Below are positions 43,913-52,174 of a stretch of 64,000 nt of DNA, piece after piece (the stretch's first letter is position 1; the number at the start of each line of letters is the position of its first letter). The notes under the pieces are model-generated. The model saw only the letters and a program-made list of their open reading frames with translations. It was not told the DNA's origin and ran no database searches. The stretch is from the NCBI RefSeq assembly GCF_013409365.1, contig NZ_JACCBA010000001.1, positions 3,782,001-3,846,000 on the forward strand, read 5' to 3'. The DNA is from Actinomadura luteofluorescens. Lineage in GTDB: Bacteria; Actinomycetota; Actinomycetes; Streptosporangiales; Streptosporangiaceae. The position numbers were made by a program, and so were the translations under genes.

Positions 43913-46015
43913 TCACCGAGATCGGCGATCTTCTCGCCGGGCACGGCCCGACGTGCCGGTGACCGAGCCGAGCCAGAGCAGGTCGCGGGCGCGGGTCATG
44001 GCGACGAACAGCTGGCGGCGGGCGAGTTCGGCGCGTTCCTGGTCGGCGGCGGCCTCCTTGGTCGAGGCGGGCAGGTCGGCGTCATGGTGGGGCAGGAAGA
44101 CGTACTTGAACTCCAGACCCTTGGCGCGCCGGTAGGTGCCGAGCTTGACGGCGTCGACCGGACGCCCGTCATAGTTCTCCAGCCGCAGGACCGGGATGCC
44201 CGCGCGGGTCAGCAGCCGGTGGTAGTCGCCGATCTCCTTCAACGAGCGGCACAGGACCGCCATGTCGGCGAACGCGCCAGGGCCGTCGGCCAGCTCCTTG
44301 ATCGCCTCCACCAGCCGCTGGTCGTGGTCGGCCCCGTCGGCGGCCTCCACGCGCAGCACCCTTCCATCGTGGTAGGTCAGGTCGACGCTGCGGCGGCCGT
44401 TGGGGCTCGGACCGTCCAGGTCGTCGAACGGGTCGTCGGAGACCAGTTCCATCGCGGTCTGCAGGATCTCGGCGGCGTTGCGGTAGTTGGTGCGCAGCAC
44501 CGCGCCGCGGCCCTTGATCCCGATCCCCGCCTCACCGAGCCGGAACCCGCCCGGATACACCGCCTGCTGCCCGTCCCCGATCAGCAGCAGGCCGTTCGGG
44601 CCGTCCCCGGCCAGGGCGTTCAGCAGTCTGACGCCGGTCAGGGTGAGGTCCTGGATCTCGTCGACGATCACCGCGGCGTACGGCGGATCGGCCGGGCGCT
44701 CGCTCAGTTCCGCCAGCGCCGCCAGCAGCACGTCGCTGAAGTCGCAGACGCCGCGTTCGCCGCGCAGCATCTCGTACTCCTCATAGAGCAGCCACGCCGC
44801 CTCCCGGTGCGCCGTCTGCAGCGCGGTGCGGCGGCCGTACCGTGCGACGGAGCGGTACTCGTCCAGGCTGGACAGGCCCCGGCCCTTGATGACGTAATGG
44901 ATCTCCTCTTCCCAGTACCCGGGATTGGGGTCGATCTCGGTGAGCAGGCTGTCGCGGCCCACGCTCACCCAGGCACGGGAGAACGCGTCCGCGGCCCGGT
45001 CGCGCTTCAGCGGTACGTGGACGCCCCGATCGGCCAGGAACGCCTGCGCCCAGGCGTGCAGGCTGGTGAACTCCACCCGGTCGGCGAACGTCCCCGCCAT
45101 CCGGCGGAACAACTGCCCTTGCACCCGCGGCAGGTTGTTGACGTAGGTGACGTACAGGATCCGACCCGTGCCGCGGGCCGCCAGGTGCGCGGCGCGGTGC
45201 AGACCCACGACGGTCTTCCCGGTTCCGGCCGGGCCGCTGATACGCGCCGGGCCGCTCCAGTCGCGGCGCGCGAGAGCCACCTGGTCGGCGTGCAAGAACG
45301 TCATCCACTGCTCGATCGGCGCGTGGAGCAGCGACTCCATGGCCGCCTGCTCCACCTCCTCCACGGCGAACAAGGCCTCCCCCTCCGTGTCCGACGACGT
45401 CGAGGCACGCGGCCGCTCGTCCAGCACGGTGGTCTCGTAGGCGGGGAAGGCCTCCTCCAGATGCGCGGTGACCGCGCGCACCATGGCCGGAGTCAGCCGT
45501 TTCGGCTCGGCGACCAGGGCGTTGACCGCATCGGGGTCACCGAGCAGCCGGACGCGGCCGAGTTCGGTGTCCAGACGGTGGCCGGCGAACACCATGAGCG
45601 GACGCACCGCGACCGGGGACAGTCCCAGCGCCGCCACCTGCTCCTCCGCCGTACGGGTCATGGCCAGCAGCTTGCGGACCTCACCGTCGCGGTCCTGCGC
45701 ACCGGCCGTCAGGCGACCGTCGTCGACCCGGGGCACGTCCCGCCAGCGCTTGACGTCGATGACGAACACCCCGCCCGGCCCCACGGTGATCATGTCCACG
45801 TTCGCCGACCGTGAGCCCGGCCAGCGCCGGTCGACCAGCAACCGCCAGCCCAGGGCCGTCAGGCTCAGCAGCGTCGCGGCGACGCGGCGCTCCGCCTCGG
45901 CCGCGGCCTCGAAGCGCCCGGCCAGCTCGTAGGCCTCCCGCGACCGCCGCGCCAGCTCCAGCGCGTCCTCGCGCGCCCGCCGCCCCCGTGCCCCCGCCGA
46001 TCCGCCAGCCCCCAT
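43913..46015 (-). CDS. NERD-domain UvrD/Rep-type (SF1) helicase
   Basis: A 700-residue protein from ATG 46015. The N-terminus is a charged helical region. A NERD nuclease-like domain follows (about 40-170) with the core VDMITVGPGGVFVIDVKRW, retaining the Asp and the D-x-K of the active site. The helicase core has Walker A ISGPAGTGKTVVGLHRAAHLA, motif Ia YVTYVNNLPRVQ, Walker B AAVIVDEIQDLTLTGVRLL, motif III LLLIGDGQQAVYPGGF, motif IV LRTNYRNAAEIL, motif V KLGTYRRAKGLEFKYVFLP and motif VI LFVAMTRARDLLWLG. It is a nuclease-helicase of probable DNA repair or defence function. Single gene reading toward the tRNA. Confidence 0.92.
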   Translation of the reverse strand: MGAGGSAGARGRRAREDALELARRSREAYELAGRFEAAAEAERRVAATLLSLTALGWRLLVDRRWPGSRSANVDMITVGPGGVFVIDVKRWRDVPRVDDGRLTAGAQDRDGEVRKLLAMTRTAEEQVAALGLSPVAVRPLMVFAGHRLDTELGRVRLLGDPDAVNALVAEPKRLTPAMVRAVTAHLEEAFPAYETTVLDERPRASTSSDTEGEALFAVEEVEQAAMESLLHAPIEQWMTFLHADQVALARRDWSGPARISGPAGTGKTVVGLHRAAHLAARGTGRILYVTYVNNLPRVQGQLFRRMAGTFADRVEFTSLHAWAQAFLADRGVHVPLKRDRAADAFSRAWVSVGRDSLLTEIDPNPGYWEEEIHYVIKGRGLSSLDEYRSVARYGRRTALQTAHREAAWLLYEEYEMLRGERGVCDFSDVLLAALAELSERPADPPYAAVIVDEIQDLTLTGVRLLNALAGDGPNGLLLIGDGQQAVYPGGFRLGEAGIGIKGRGAVLRTNYRNAAEILQTAMELVSDDPFDDLDGPSPNGRRSVDLTYHDGRVLRVEAADGADHDQRLVEAIKELADGPGAFADMAVLCRSLKEIGDYHRLLTRAGIPVLRLENYDGRPVDAVKLGTYRRAKGLEFKYVFLPHHDADLPASTKEAAADQERAELARRQLFVAMTRARDLLWLGSVTGTSGRARREDRRSR

Positions 46016-46222
46016 CGCGCGCCTCTCGAACCCGTCGGAAAGTTACGATCTTCAACAGATAGCAACGACGACCTTCGAGTCAACAGCGCATTGGCCACAT
46101 TTGTCTCCACCCGCGCGGGCGGCGGCGCGACCACGCCGGGCGGCTCGGGCGGGCGGCCTCTCCGGCGGATTCTGCCCCCCTTTCCTCGGGAACCCTCCTG
46201 ATAAGATCGCCGCGCAATCAAA
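46016..46222. other. AT-rich divergent promoter region between helicase and transporter genes
   Basis: No gene. The stretch 46040-46110 is AT-rich for this window and presumably carries the leftward helicase promoter. The rightward transcript probably begins near 46195-46220, before the structured leader. Confidence 0.4.
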
Positions 46223-46310
46223 ACTGAAAAGCCCCTGGCTCTTCAGTCGTCCGCGAAAGCGGGCGCACGAAGGGCCGGGGCAGACGTCACCGGGATCCCT
46301 TTGTGCGCCC
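46223..46310 (+). promoter_or_regulatory. Structured 5' leader (two hairpins) before the DMT transporter; riboswitch or attenuator candidate
   Basis: Hairpin 1: actgaaaagc (46223-46232) with gctcttcagt (46238-46247), 9 of 10 paired plus a G-U, 5-base loop. Hairpin 2: a 14-base arm at 46261-46274 with 46297-46310, pairing at 13 of 14 plus a G-U, 22-base loop containing an inner ccgg/ccgg. A single-stranded A-rich linker (caacaaacaa) then leads to the ribosome site aagggg and GTG 46331. The whole resembles a regulated leader; it does not match a riboswitch class I know. Confidence 0.5.
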
Positions 46311-46330
46311 CAACAAACAAAGGGGTTCCC

Positions 46331-47368
46331 GTGACAAGGAAAAGTTGGCGCCCGCGAGATCTCCTCGCAGGCGTCCGCAGGTATCTGGGGACGCTGTCAA
46401 GCGATCTCCGCGCTGCGGACAAGAGGGTGCTCGCGATGGTCATGACCGCGAACGCGGCGGGTGTCGCCAATGGCTTCATCCTGGCGCTCACGGGCGTGAC
46501 CGAGAACGTGGGACCGATGACGGCGGCCTGCGTCTCGGTGTTCTTCGGCACGCCGGTCCTGTGGCTGTTCTTCAGACCGTCGCTGCGAAGCCACTGGTCC
46601 GTATGGATGCCGTCCCTCCTCCTGGGCATCAGCATGGGAGTGAACAACATGGCCTACCAGAACGGCTTGAGGTGGGTTCAGTTACAACTCCTGCAGCCCC
46701 TCTCGTTCCTGTTCAGCGCCATCTTCCTGGTCGGCCCCAGGGTCGTGCGTGACGCCAGGAACGGGAGATACTCGACCGCCATGTGGCCGGTCCTCGCCGG
46801 GCTCGGCATCTGGACCCTGGCCGCCGACACGGCCGGCGGAGCAGGCGGCGCGGGCGGACGGGCCTTCACCGACGCGATACCGCGGATCCACGTCCTCGGC
46901 CGGCTCGTTCCGGATTGGGGGCTGGGCCTCGGAATCCTGTTCCTCACCGCGGCCACGTACGCCTACTACAGCAGGAAGATGGAGGTGTTCGGCACGGAGG
47001 TCAGCGGAAAGATCAACACTCTGGCCTCCATCCCCGCCTTCGTCATCCTCGCTTTGGGCGCGTGGGCGTTCGAGAGCGACTGGACCGGCGTGACGGACGG
47101 CTACTGGCTGTATCTGCTGATCTGCGCGTGCAGCGGCATGTTCCTCTCGCTTCTCAACGGAGTCGTCATGGTGAAGGCCTACGGCAGAGGCCTTCTCGCG
47201 TCCACGACCGTGATGCTCTCCCCGCTGCGGACCCTCCTCGGGACCTTCCTGGGGATGCTCGCGGCGCACACCGCCCCCGGCCCGCTGGGGTCGGCGGCGA
47301 TCGGCCTGATCCTCGTCGCCTCCTGCGGGGCGGCGGTGATCCAGAGTCGGAAGGCCGACTCTGAGTGA
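46331..47368 (+). CDS. DMT-superfamily (EamA-like) membrane transporter
   Basis: About 345 residues. GTG 46331 (VTRKSWRPRDLLAGV) follows aaagggg; an upstream TTG at 46301 lies inside the hairpin and is disfavoured. There are ten predicted membrane helices in two halves: for example VLAMVMTANAAGVANGFILALTG, MPSLLLGISMGVNNMAYQNGLRWVQLQLLQPLSFLFSAIFLV, LGILFLTAATYAYYSRKMEVFG and LLASTTVMLSPLRTLLGTFLGMLAAH. Topology and the paired halves fit EamA/DMT carriers of metabolites or drugs. A glycine-rich loop (AGGAGGAGG) sits mid-protein. No close family identified; substrate unknown. It ends in a perfect hairpin. Confidence 0.75.
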   Translation: MTRKSWRPRDLLAGVRRYLGTLSSDLRAADKRVLAMVMTANAAGVANGFILALTGVTENVGPMTAACVSVFFGTPVLWLFFRPSLRSHWSVWMPSLLLGISMGVNNMAYQNGLRWVQLQLLQPLSFLFSAIFLVGPRVVRDARNGRYSTAMWPVLAGLGIWTLAADTAGGAGGAGGRAFTDAIPRIHVLGRLVPDWGLGLGILFLTAATYAYYSRKMEVFGTEVSGKINTLASIPAFVILALGAWAFESDWTGVTDGYWLYLLICACSGMFLSLLNGVVMVKAYGRGLLASTTVMLSPLRTLLGTFLGMLAAHTAPGPLGSAAIGLILVASCGAAVIQSRKADSE

Positions 47369-47373
47369 CCCGG

Positions 47374-47400
47374 CGGCGGGGAGGCTCTGCCTCCCCGCCG
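47374..47400 (+). terminator. Terminator hairpin after the DMT transporter
   Basis: A perfect 12-base stem (47374-47385 with 47389-47400) with a 3-base loop, 6 bases after the stop codon. Confidence 0.8.
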
Positions 47401-47607
47401 TTCGCGTGCCGCCAGGTGGCCGCCCGCGCGGCCGTCCGGAACGCATATTCGGTTGGCCGGGCTGCGCGGCCCGGCTACTGTTCGTCCCACCTCGCGGCTG
47501 CTGAACCTCGGGGAGTCCATCGCCTGCTGAGCGATGTCCCGTGCGTCCGTTCTGGACGACCACGTCTGTGACCCATGCCCGAAACACAGCAGCCACCAGG
47601 GAAGCTC

Positions 47608-49119
47608 ATGACCGCGCTCCAGCAGGATTCTCGCCTCGTCCGTACTGACGACGACTGGCTCCATCTCCCCAACCGCTGGGACGTCCCCGTCGACATCTGC
47701 GCCGGCGCCGACGTGCCGATAGAGCCCGGCGCGGTCGAGGAGGTCCTCACCGTGCTCGAAACCGCCGGCACCTTGGCGCGGCTCGCCGACGCGACCGGGG
47801 GCGGGGAGGCGCGCATCGACCGCGTCGCGCTCACCCCGGATCTGCACAAGGGTGCCGGGATCCCGATCGGCACCGTGCTGCGGACCACCGGCGCGCTGAT
47901 CCCGCAGGCGGTCGGCAACGACGTCAACTGCGGCATGCGGCTGGAGACGACCTCGCTCACCGTCGACCAGGTCCGTCCCCGCCTGGACGCGCTGGAAGGG
48001 CGGCTGCGGCACCTGTTCTTCGAGGGCGGCCGGCGGATCGCGCTGTCGGGGGTCCAGCGGGAGGCCCTGCTGCGCGACGGGCTGCCCGGCCTGCTCGGCG
48101 TTCCGGGCGATCGCGCGGGCGGAGTCTGGTCGCAGCACCGGCCCGAGGACGGGCGGCCGGGCCGGATCCACGGCGAGCGGTACCCGGCCACGACCGCCGA
48201 ACCGTTCCGCGACTGGATCGACAGCGCGGGCGGCACCAGCTACGACAGCATCATCGGCAGCGTCGGTGGAGGCAATCACTTCGCCGAGCTCCAGTACGTC
48301 GCGTCGGTCCACGACCGGCACGCCGCCTACGCCTGGGGGTTCGAGCTCGGGCAGGTCGTCCTGATGGTGCACAGCGGCTCGCTCTCGCTGGGGCACCAGG
48401 CCAACGCCGACGGCCTGGAGCAGGCGAGGAGGGCCTGGCCCGCACGCGTCCCGAAGCCGGACAACAAGATCCTTCCGATCCTCCTCGGCGAGCGGAACGA
48501 GGCCGTCCTCCGGCGCTACCTCGACGCGTTCGGCAACGCCGCGAACTTCGCGGTCGGCAACCGGTTCTTCCTCTCGCTCATGCTGCGCCAGGGGCTCGCC
48601 GCCGAGTGCGGCGCCCTCTCCGCCGATCTGGTCTACGACGCCCCGCACAACCTGCTGTGGCGCGACGACGACGGGTCGGTGGTGCACCGCAAGGGCGCGA
48701 CGCCCGCGGGCGGGTACGCCGACATGGCGGGCGGACCGTACGCGATGTGGGGCGAGCCGGTGATCGTGCCCGGGTCGATGGGGGCGGCCAGCTACGTGCT
48801 GCGCGGGCACGGCAACCCGCGGACGCTGGCGAGCGCGTGCCACGGCGCCGGACGCCGCGTTCCGCGCGGGGCGGCGTCCCGGGCCGGCGACGCCGAGCTC
48901 GACGCGTTCCTCGCCGAGTTCCGTGTGGTCACGCCCCTCGACCACCGCGATCCCGCGGTGGCGCGCCGCGCGGACGTCATGGCCGCCTGGCGGCGCGACC
49001 TCAAGCAGGAGGCGCCGTGGGTGTACAAGGACATCGGCCCCGTGGTGTCCAGCCTGGGACGGGCCCGCGTCGCGGACCCGGTGGTCGAGCTGCGGCCGCT
49101 GCTGACCGTCAAGGGGTGA
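47608..49119 (+). CDS. rtcB: RtcB-family RNA ligase
   Basis: A 503-residue protein from ATG 47608 (aggga 6 bases upstream). Family motifs are readily matched: TPDLHKGAGIPIGTVL, QAVGNDVNCGMRLETT (metal-binding Asp and Cys), SVGGGNHFAELQYV (Asn-His), LMVHSGSLSLGHQ, NLLWRDDDGSVVHRKGATPA, IVPGSMGAASYVLRGHG, and the guanylylation site region ASACHGAGRRVPRG, with the GMP-linked His in CHGAG (relatives mostly read SHGAG). RtcB joins 2',3'-cyclic phosphate or 3'-phosphate RNA ends to 5'-OH using GTP and Mn2+. No archease or RtcA gene is adjacent. It is flanked by terminators, so monocistronic. Confidence 0.93.
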   Translation: MTALQQDSRLVRTDDDWLHLPNRWDVPVDICAGADVPIEPGAVEEVLTVLETAGTLARLADATGGGEARIDRVALTPDLHKGAGIPIGTVLRTTGALIPQAVGNDVNCGMRLETTSLTVDQVRPRLDALEGRLRHLFFEGGRRIALSGVQREALLRDGLPGLLGVPGDRAGGVWSQHRPEDGRPGRIHGERYPATTAEPFRDWIDSAGGTSYDSIIGSVGGGNHFAELQYVASVHDRHAAYAWGFELGQVVLMVHSGSLSLGHQANADGLEQARRAWPARVPKPDNKILPILLGERNEAVLRRYLDAFGNAANFAVGNRFFLSLMLRQGLAAECGALSADLVYDAPHNLLWRDDDGSVVHRKGATPAGGYADMAGGPYAMWGEPVIVPGSMGAASYVLRGHGNPRTLASACHGAGRRVPRGAASRAGDAELDAFLAEFRVVTPLDHRDPAVARRADVMAAWRRDLKQEAPWVYKDIGPVVSSLGRARVADPVVELRPLLTVKG

Positions 49120-49127
49120 CCCGCCAG

Positions 49128-49162
49128 GCCCGGCCGTCCGGACGTCGCGGACGGCCGGGCCG
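49128..49162. terminator. Bidirectional terminator between rtcB and the P-loop kinase gene
   Basis: A perfect 14-base stem (49128-49141 with 49149-49162) with a 7-base loop, lying between the convergent stops at 49119 and 49176. Confidence 0.8.
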
Positions 49163-49175
49163 TCGTTCCCTCGTT

Positions 49176-49847
49176 CTACTGGTCCAGGCCGAACGCCGCG
49201 GAGACTCGGCGTGCGAGGTCCTCCTCGGTGACCGTGGGGTCCACTCTGAGCCCGTTCAAGTCCAGGTCCCGGGTCTGCTCGGTGAGCCGGTCGGTGAACA
49301 TGGCGTCGCGCTGGAGCAGGTTCCGCAGCGCGTGCGGCGGGTCGGCCGTCCTGGCGACGAACCCCCACGCGGGCCCACCGCGGTCGTCGAACACCGCCTG
49401 GCGGAACCCGGGCGTGGGCAGCAGCCAGACGGCGTGGCCGATCTCGGTGAGCAGGGGCCGGACGAGGTCGGGCAGCAGCCGGAACCCCTCGGCCAGCACC
49501 GGGCGGTCGGCGGGAAGGGCGAGAAGGTCCTCGACGATCAGGTCGAATCCCTCACCCCGGTACCAGTGGAAGGTGTCGAGCATCTCGCGCGGGCTCCTGG
49601 CCACCCACCGCTCGTCCATGTCCATGGCCGCGAAGTCGCGCAGGTAGGGAGCCCGTTCGGCGGGCATGCGGCGGGCGTGGTCGGGCATGACCGCGTCGGT
49701 GTCGTACAGGCGCATCCCGTACCGGCCGGCGATGCGCCGCGCGATGGTCGACTTCCCGGCCCCACTGCCGCCGCCGATCCAGTAGACGTGCCGCAATCTT
49801 TCCCGCGCGACACCGGGGTGGGCCCCTTCGTCCAGGGCTGAGTGCAT
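49176..49847 (-). CDS. P-loop nucleotide/small-molecule kinase-like protein
   Basis: A 223-residue protein from ATG 49847 (gaggag 7 bases upstream). The Walker A is HVYWIGGGSGAGKSTIARRIA. YDTDAVMPDHARRM follows, as in adenylate/shikimate/gluconate-kinase folds. A lid-like region DMDERWVARSPREMLDTFHWYRGEGFDLIVEDLLALP and VLAEGFRLLPDLVRPLL (second strand acid) precede a C-terminal helical part. This is the small AAA_18/AAA_33-type kinase group of unknown substrate. It is single and convergent with rtcB. Confidence 0.8.
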   Translation of the reverse strand: MHSALDEGAHPGVARERLRHVYWIGGGSGAGKSTIARRIAGRYGMRLYDTDAVMPDHARRMPAERAPYLRDFAAMDMDERWVARSPREMLDTFHWYRGEGFDLIVEDLLALPADRPVLAEGFRLLPDLVRPLLTEIGHAVWLLPTPGFRQAVFDDRGGPAWGFVARTADPPHALRNLLQRDAMFTDRLTEQTRDLDLNGLRVDPTVTEEDLARRVSAAFGLDQ

Positions 49848-50100
49848 TCGTCGGCTCCTCGCGCGCGCCTGTCGGCTTGGGCTCCCACCGGCACCGCGGC
49901 CGGTCGGCGGTCCCGTAGTGCTCAGCGTACTGACGGGCCGTCCGGCTCCAGGCGTCCTCGCAGCCCGCACGCGCCGTCCGCTCTTGCTCTGGACGCGGTG
50001 GCGTTTTCCGGAAAGACTCATGCTGAGTACACGGAAGATCACTCACCGCAGCATCGGCCGACCGTGCGGCGCGGGTGACGGCGAAGGGCGGGAACGGGAC

Positions 50101-52077
50101 GTGGTGCCGCGACCTGGGCAGGAGCTGAACCGGAGATATCGGCTTGTGGAGGTGCTCGGGCAGGGCGGCATGGGGCAGGTCTGGTCGGCCCTCGATCTGG
50201 AACTGGAACGCCGGGTGGCGATCAAACTCGTGCCCGTGGACGTGCCCTCGGACGCGGCGCCGGAACTGCTCGCGCGACTGCGGCGGGAGGCCAGGACCGC
50301 GGGGAGGCTCCAGCATCCGGGGATCACCGCGGTCTACGACCTCGGCAGGCACGACGGGGCCCCGTACGTGGTGATGGAACTGCTCGACGGGCGGAGCTTC
50401 CGGGACCTCCTGGACGCCAGCCCCGGGGGCCTGCCCGTCGACCGGGTCGTGGACCTCGCGATCGAGGTGGCCGACGCGCTGGCGTACGCGCACGCCCAAG
50501 GCCTGGTGCACCGGGACATCAAGCCGGGCAATCTCATGGCGCTGGCCGGGGGCGGCGTGAAGATCTGCGATTTCGGCATCGCGCGCTTGCCCGAAACGAC
50601 GGCCATCACCGTCCGGGGTGTTTCCGGGACCCCGGAGTACATGGCGCCCGAGCAGTCCCCCGGCGCGATCGATGCTCGTGCCGACATGTACGCACTGGGC
50701 CGCACCCTCTTCGTGCTGTTGACGGGCAAGCACGCCTCCAGCACGTCGCCGGACGGCATCTCCCGGGAACTCTGCTCGGCCCACCCCGACATCCCACCGC
50801 GGCTGAAGCGGCTGCTTCTGCGACTGCTCGCGGTCGATCCGGCCGAGAGGCCCGACGCGGCCCTGCTCCGCGACCGGCTCACCGCGCTTCGCGACGGCCT
50901 GGACGGGCCCACCGGCGCTCGACCCCTTCCGGCGCGTACGCGGGAGACCGCCTCGGACCGACGCCCCGGCGACGCGCCCCCATCCCCGATCCCGCGCCCC
51001 CGCGCGACGAAGGGGCGGCGACCCGACCCGGAGCTGTTCACCTGGCCCGAGGTCCGCGAGCCGCGCGCCTGGATCGTGCGGACGGCGATGGCGTCCGCTC
51101 CCGCGTGGTTCCTGATCAATGCCTGTCAGTTCTGGTACCAACTGCCCGCGCGCCACAGCTGGTTCACGCTGTTCTGCGTCGTCGTCGGCGCTTACGCACT
51201 GGGCGCGATGACCATCTCCGAATGGGATTACCCGGATCGGCGGTCCTCGGCAGGGCAGGGAGATGATCTGCCGGACCGGCCGGGTCTGTTCGGAGGGTTG
51301 CTGACCGCGGTCGCCCTGCTCATCGCCTTGCTGTTCTACGGCGTCCGGGCAGTGACCGGCGCCGGTGGCGATCGCTGGCTGATGCTGTTCTGGACCCTCG
51401 CCGGCCTGGTCTCCTTCACGACCGCCTTCAGCACCAGGTGGATCCACTCCTATGAGTCCGGGATGAAGTCCTTGATGCTGAGCGACTGGGCGCGGTGCCG
51501 GGCGATCGCCGGAACCGCGGCGAGCACGGTCTGGTTCGGCGAGCCCTACGAGGACTCCCGGCTGCCGGGGCTCGGCGATCTACCCTCCGAACTTCCGGCC
51601 GCTCGCTTCTTTCGCTTGGAGAAGGGCCCCTTCTCCGTCGCCGTCGTGTGCGGATTCAAAGTGCTGCTGGTCTCCACGACGACGTGGCCCCCCGGGTTGT
51701 ACCAGGATGTCGGCTACAAAGAACTCCTCCGGGACGGGCGGTCCTTTCCTTCGGGCGTGCGGGAGATCGAGGAACTCGCCAGCGCCCGGTTCGACTGGGT
51801 CTACCGGGTCAACAGCAGGCAACCGCACCGCGTGCCGAAGTACTCCGACGTCGGAGCCGTTCTCGTCGTCGGGCGACCTGCCGACGGCACGGGTGACGTG
51901 GTGCTGGGTGACGGCTCCTCCCTGTCGCTCTCTTCGATCAGATGCACGACGCCGGCCGGTTTCCCCGACGTCGTCCGCTCGCGCTTCGAGGGGGCCGACC
52001 GCATCGATCTGCCGACGATGGCGAGGATCCTCGACCACTACGACCGGACACAGGACCCGGCCCCGGACGAGACCTGA
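50101..52077 (+). CDS. Membrane-associated Ser/Thr protein kinase with a degenerate NERD-like C-terminal domain
   Basis: A 658-residue protein from GTG 50101 or 50104. The kinase domain (about 12-275) is complete: GQGGMGQV (20-27), AIK (40-42), HRDIKPGN (137-144), DFG (157-159), APE (182-184). A Pro/Arg-rich linker follows, then four membrane helices between about 320 and 470. The last 190 residues include LPAARFFRLEKGPFSVAVVCG then FKVLLVSTTTWPPGLYQ and DGRSFPSG. This resembles actinobacterial NERD domains, where the same place reads vxxGxRVxLxDSKxWxxGxY, except that the catalytic D-S-K is replaced by S-T-T. So it is probably a binding rather than cleaving module. Single gene with a short leader. 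Confidence 0.88.
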   Translation: MVPRPGQELNRRYRLVEVLGQGGMGQVWSALDLELERRVAIKLVPVDVPSDAAPELLARLRREARTAGRLQHPGITAVYDLGRHDGAPYVVMELLDGRSFRDLLDASPGGLPVDRVVDLAIEVADALAYAHAQGLVHRDIKPGNLMALAGGGVKICDFGIARLPETTAITVRGVSGTPEYMAPEQSPGAIDARADMYALGRTLFVLLTGKHASSTSPDGISRELCSAHPDIPPRLKRLLLRLLAVDPAERPDAALLRDRLTALRDGLDGPTGARPLPARTRETASDRRPGDAPPSPIPRPRATKGRRPDPELFTWPEVREPRAWIVRTAMASAPAWFLINACQFWYQLPARHSWFTLFCVVVGAYALGAMTISEWDYPDRRSSAGQGDDLPDRPGLFGGLLTAVALLIALLFYGVRAVTGAGGDRWLMLFWTLAGLVSFTTAFSTRWIHSYESGMKSLMLSDWARCRAIAGTAASTVWFGEPYEDSRLPGLGDLPSELPAARFFRLEKGPFSVAVVCGFKVLLVSTTTWPPGLYQDVGYKELLRDGRSFPSGVREIEELASARFDWVYRVNSRQPHRVPKYSDVGAVLVVGRPADGTGDVVLGDGSSLSLSSIRCTTPAGFPDVVRSRFEGADRIDLPTMARILDHYDRTQDPAPDET

Positions 52078-52133
52078 CCGCACTCCGGGCCACCCATGGC
52101 CCCCGGGGCAGGTTAGCGACACCGTGTTGGTAT

Positions 52134-52156
52134 CTTGACGACATGATGTCGACAAG
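52134..52156. promoter_or_regulatory. Near-perfect palindromic operator before the ABC-transporter genes
   Basis: The arms cttg-N-cgacat (52134-52144) and atgtcg-N-caag (52146-52156) mirror each other with one mismatched pair, around a single central base. tatctt just before (52131-52136) could be the -10. The TetR gene at 54084, last in the operon, is the obvious binder; assignment is inferred from position. Confidence 0.7.
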
Positions 52157-52174
52157 TGCCGGGGTGTGGGGCTG

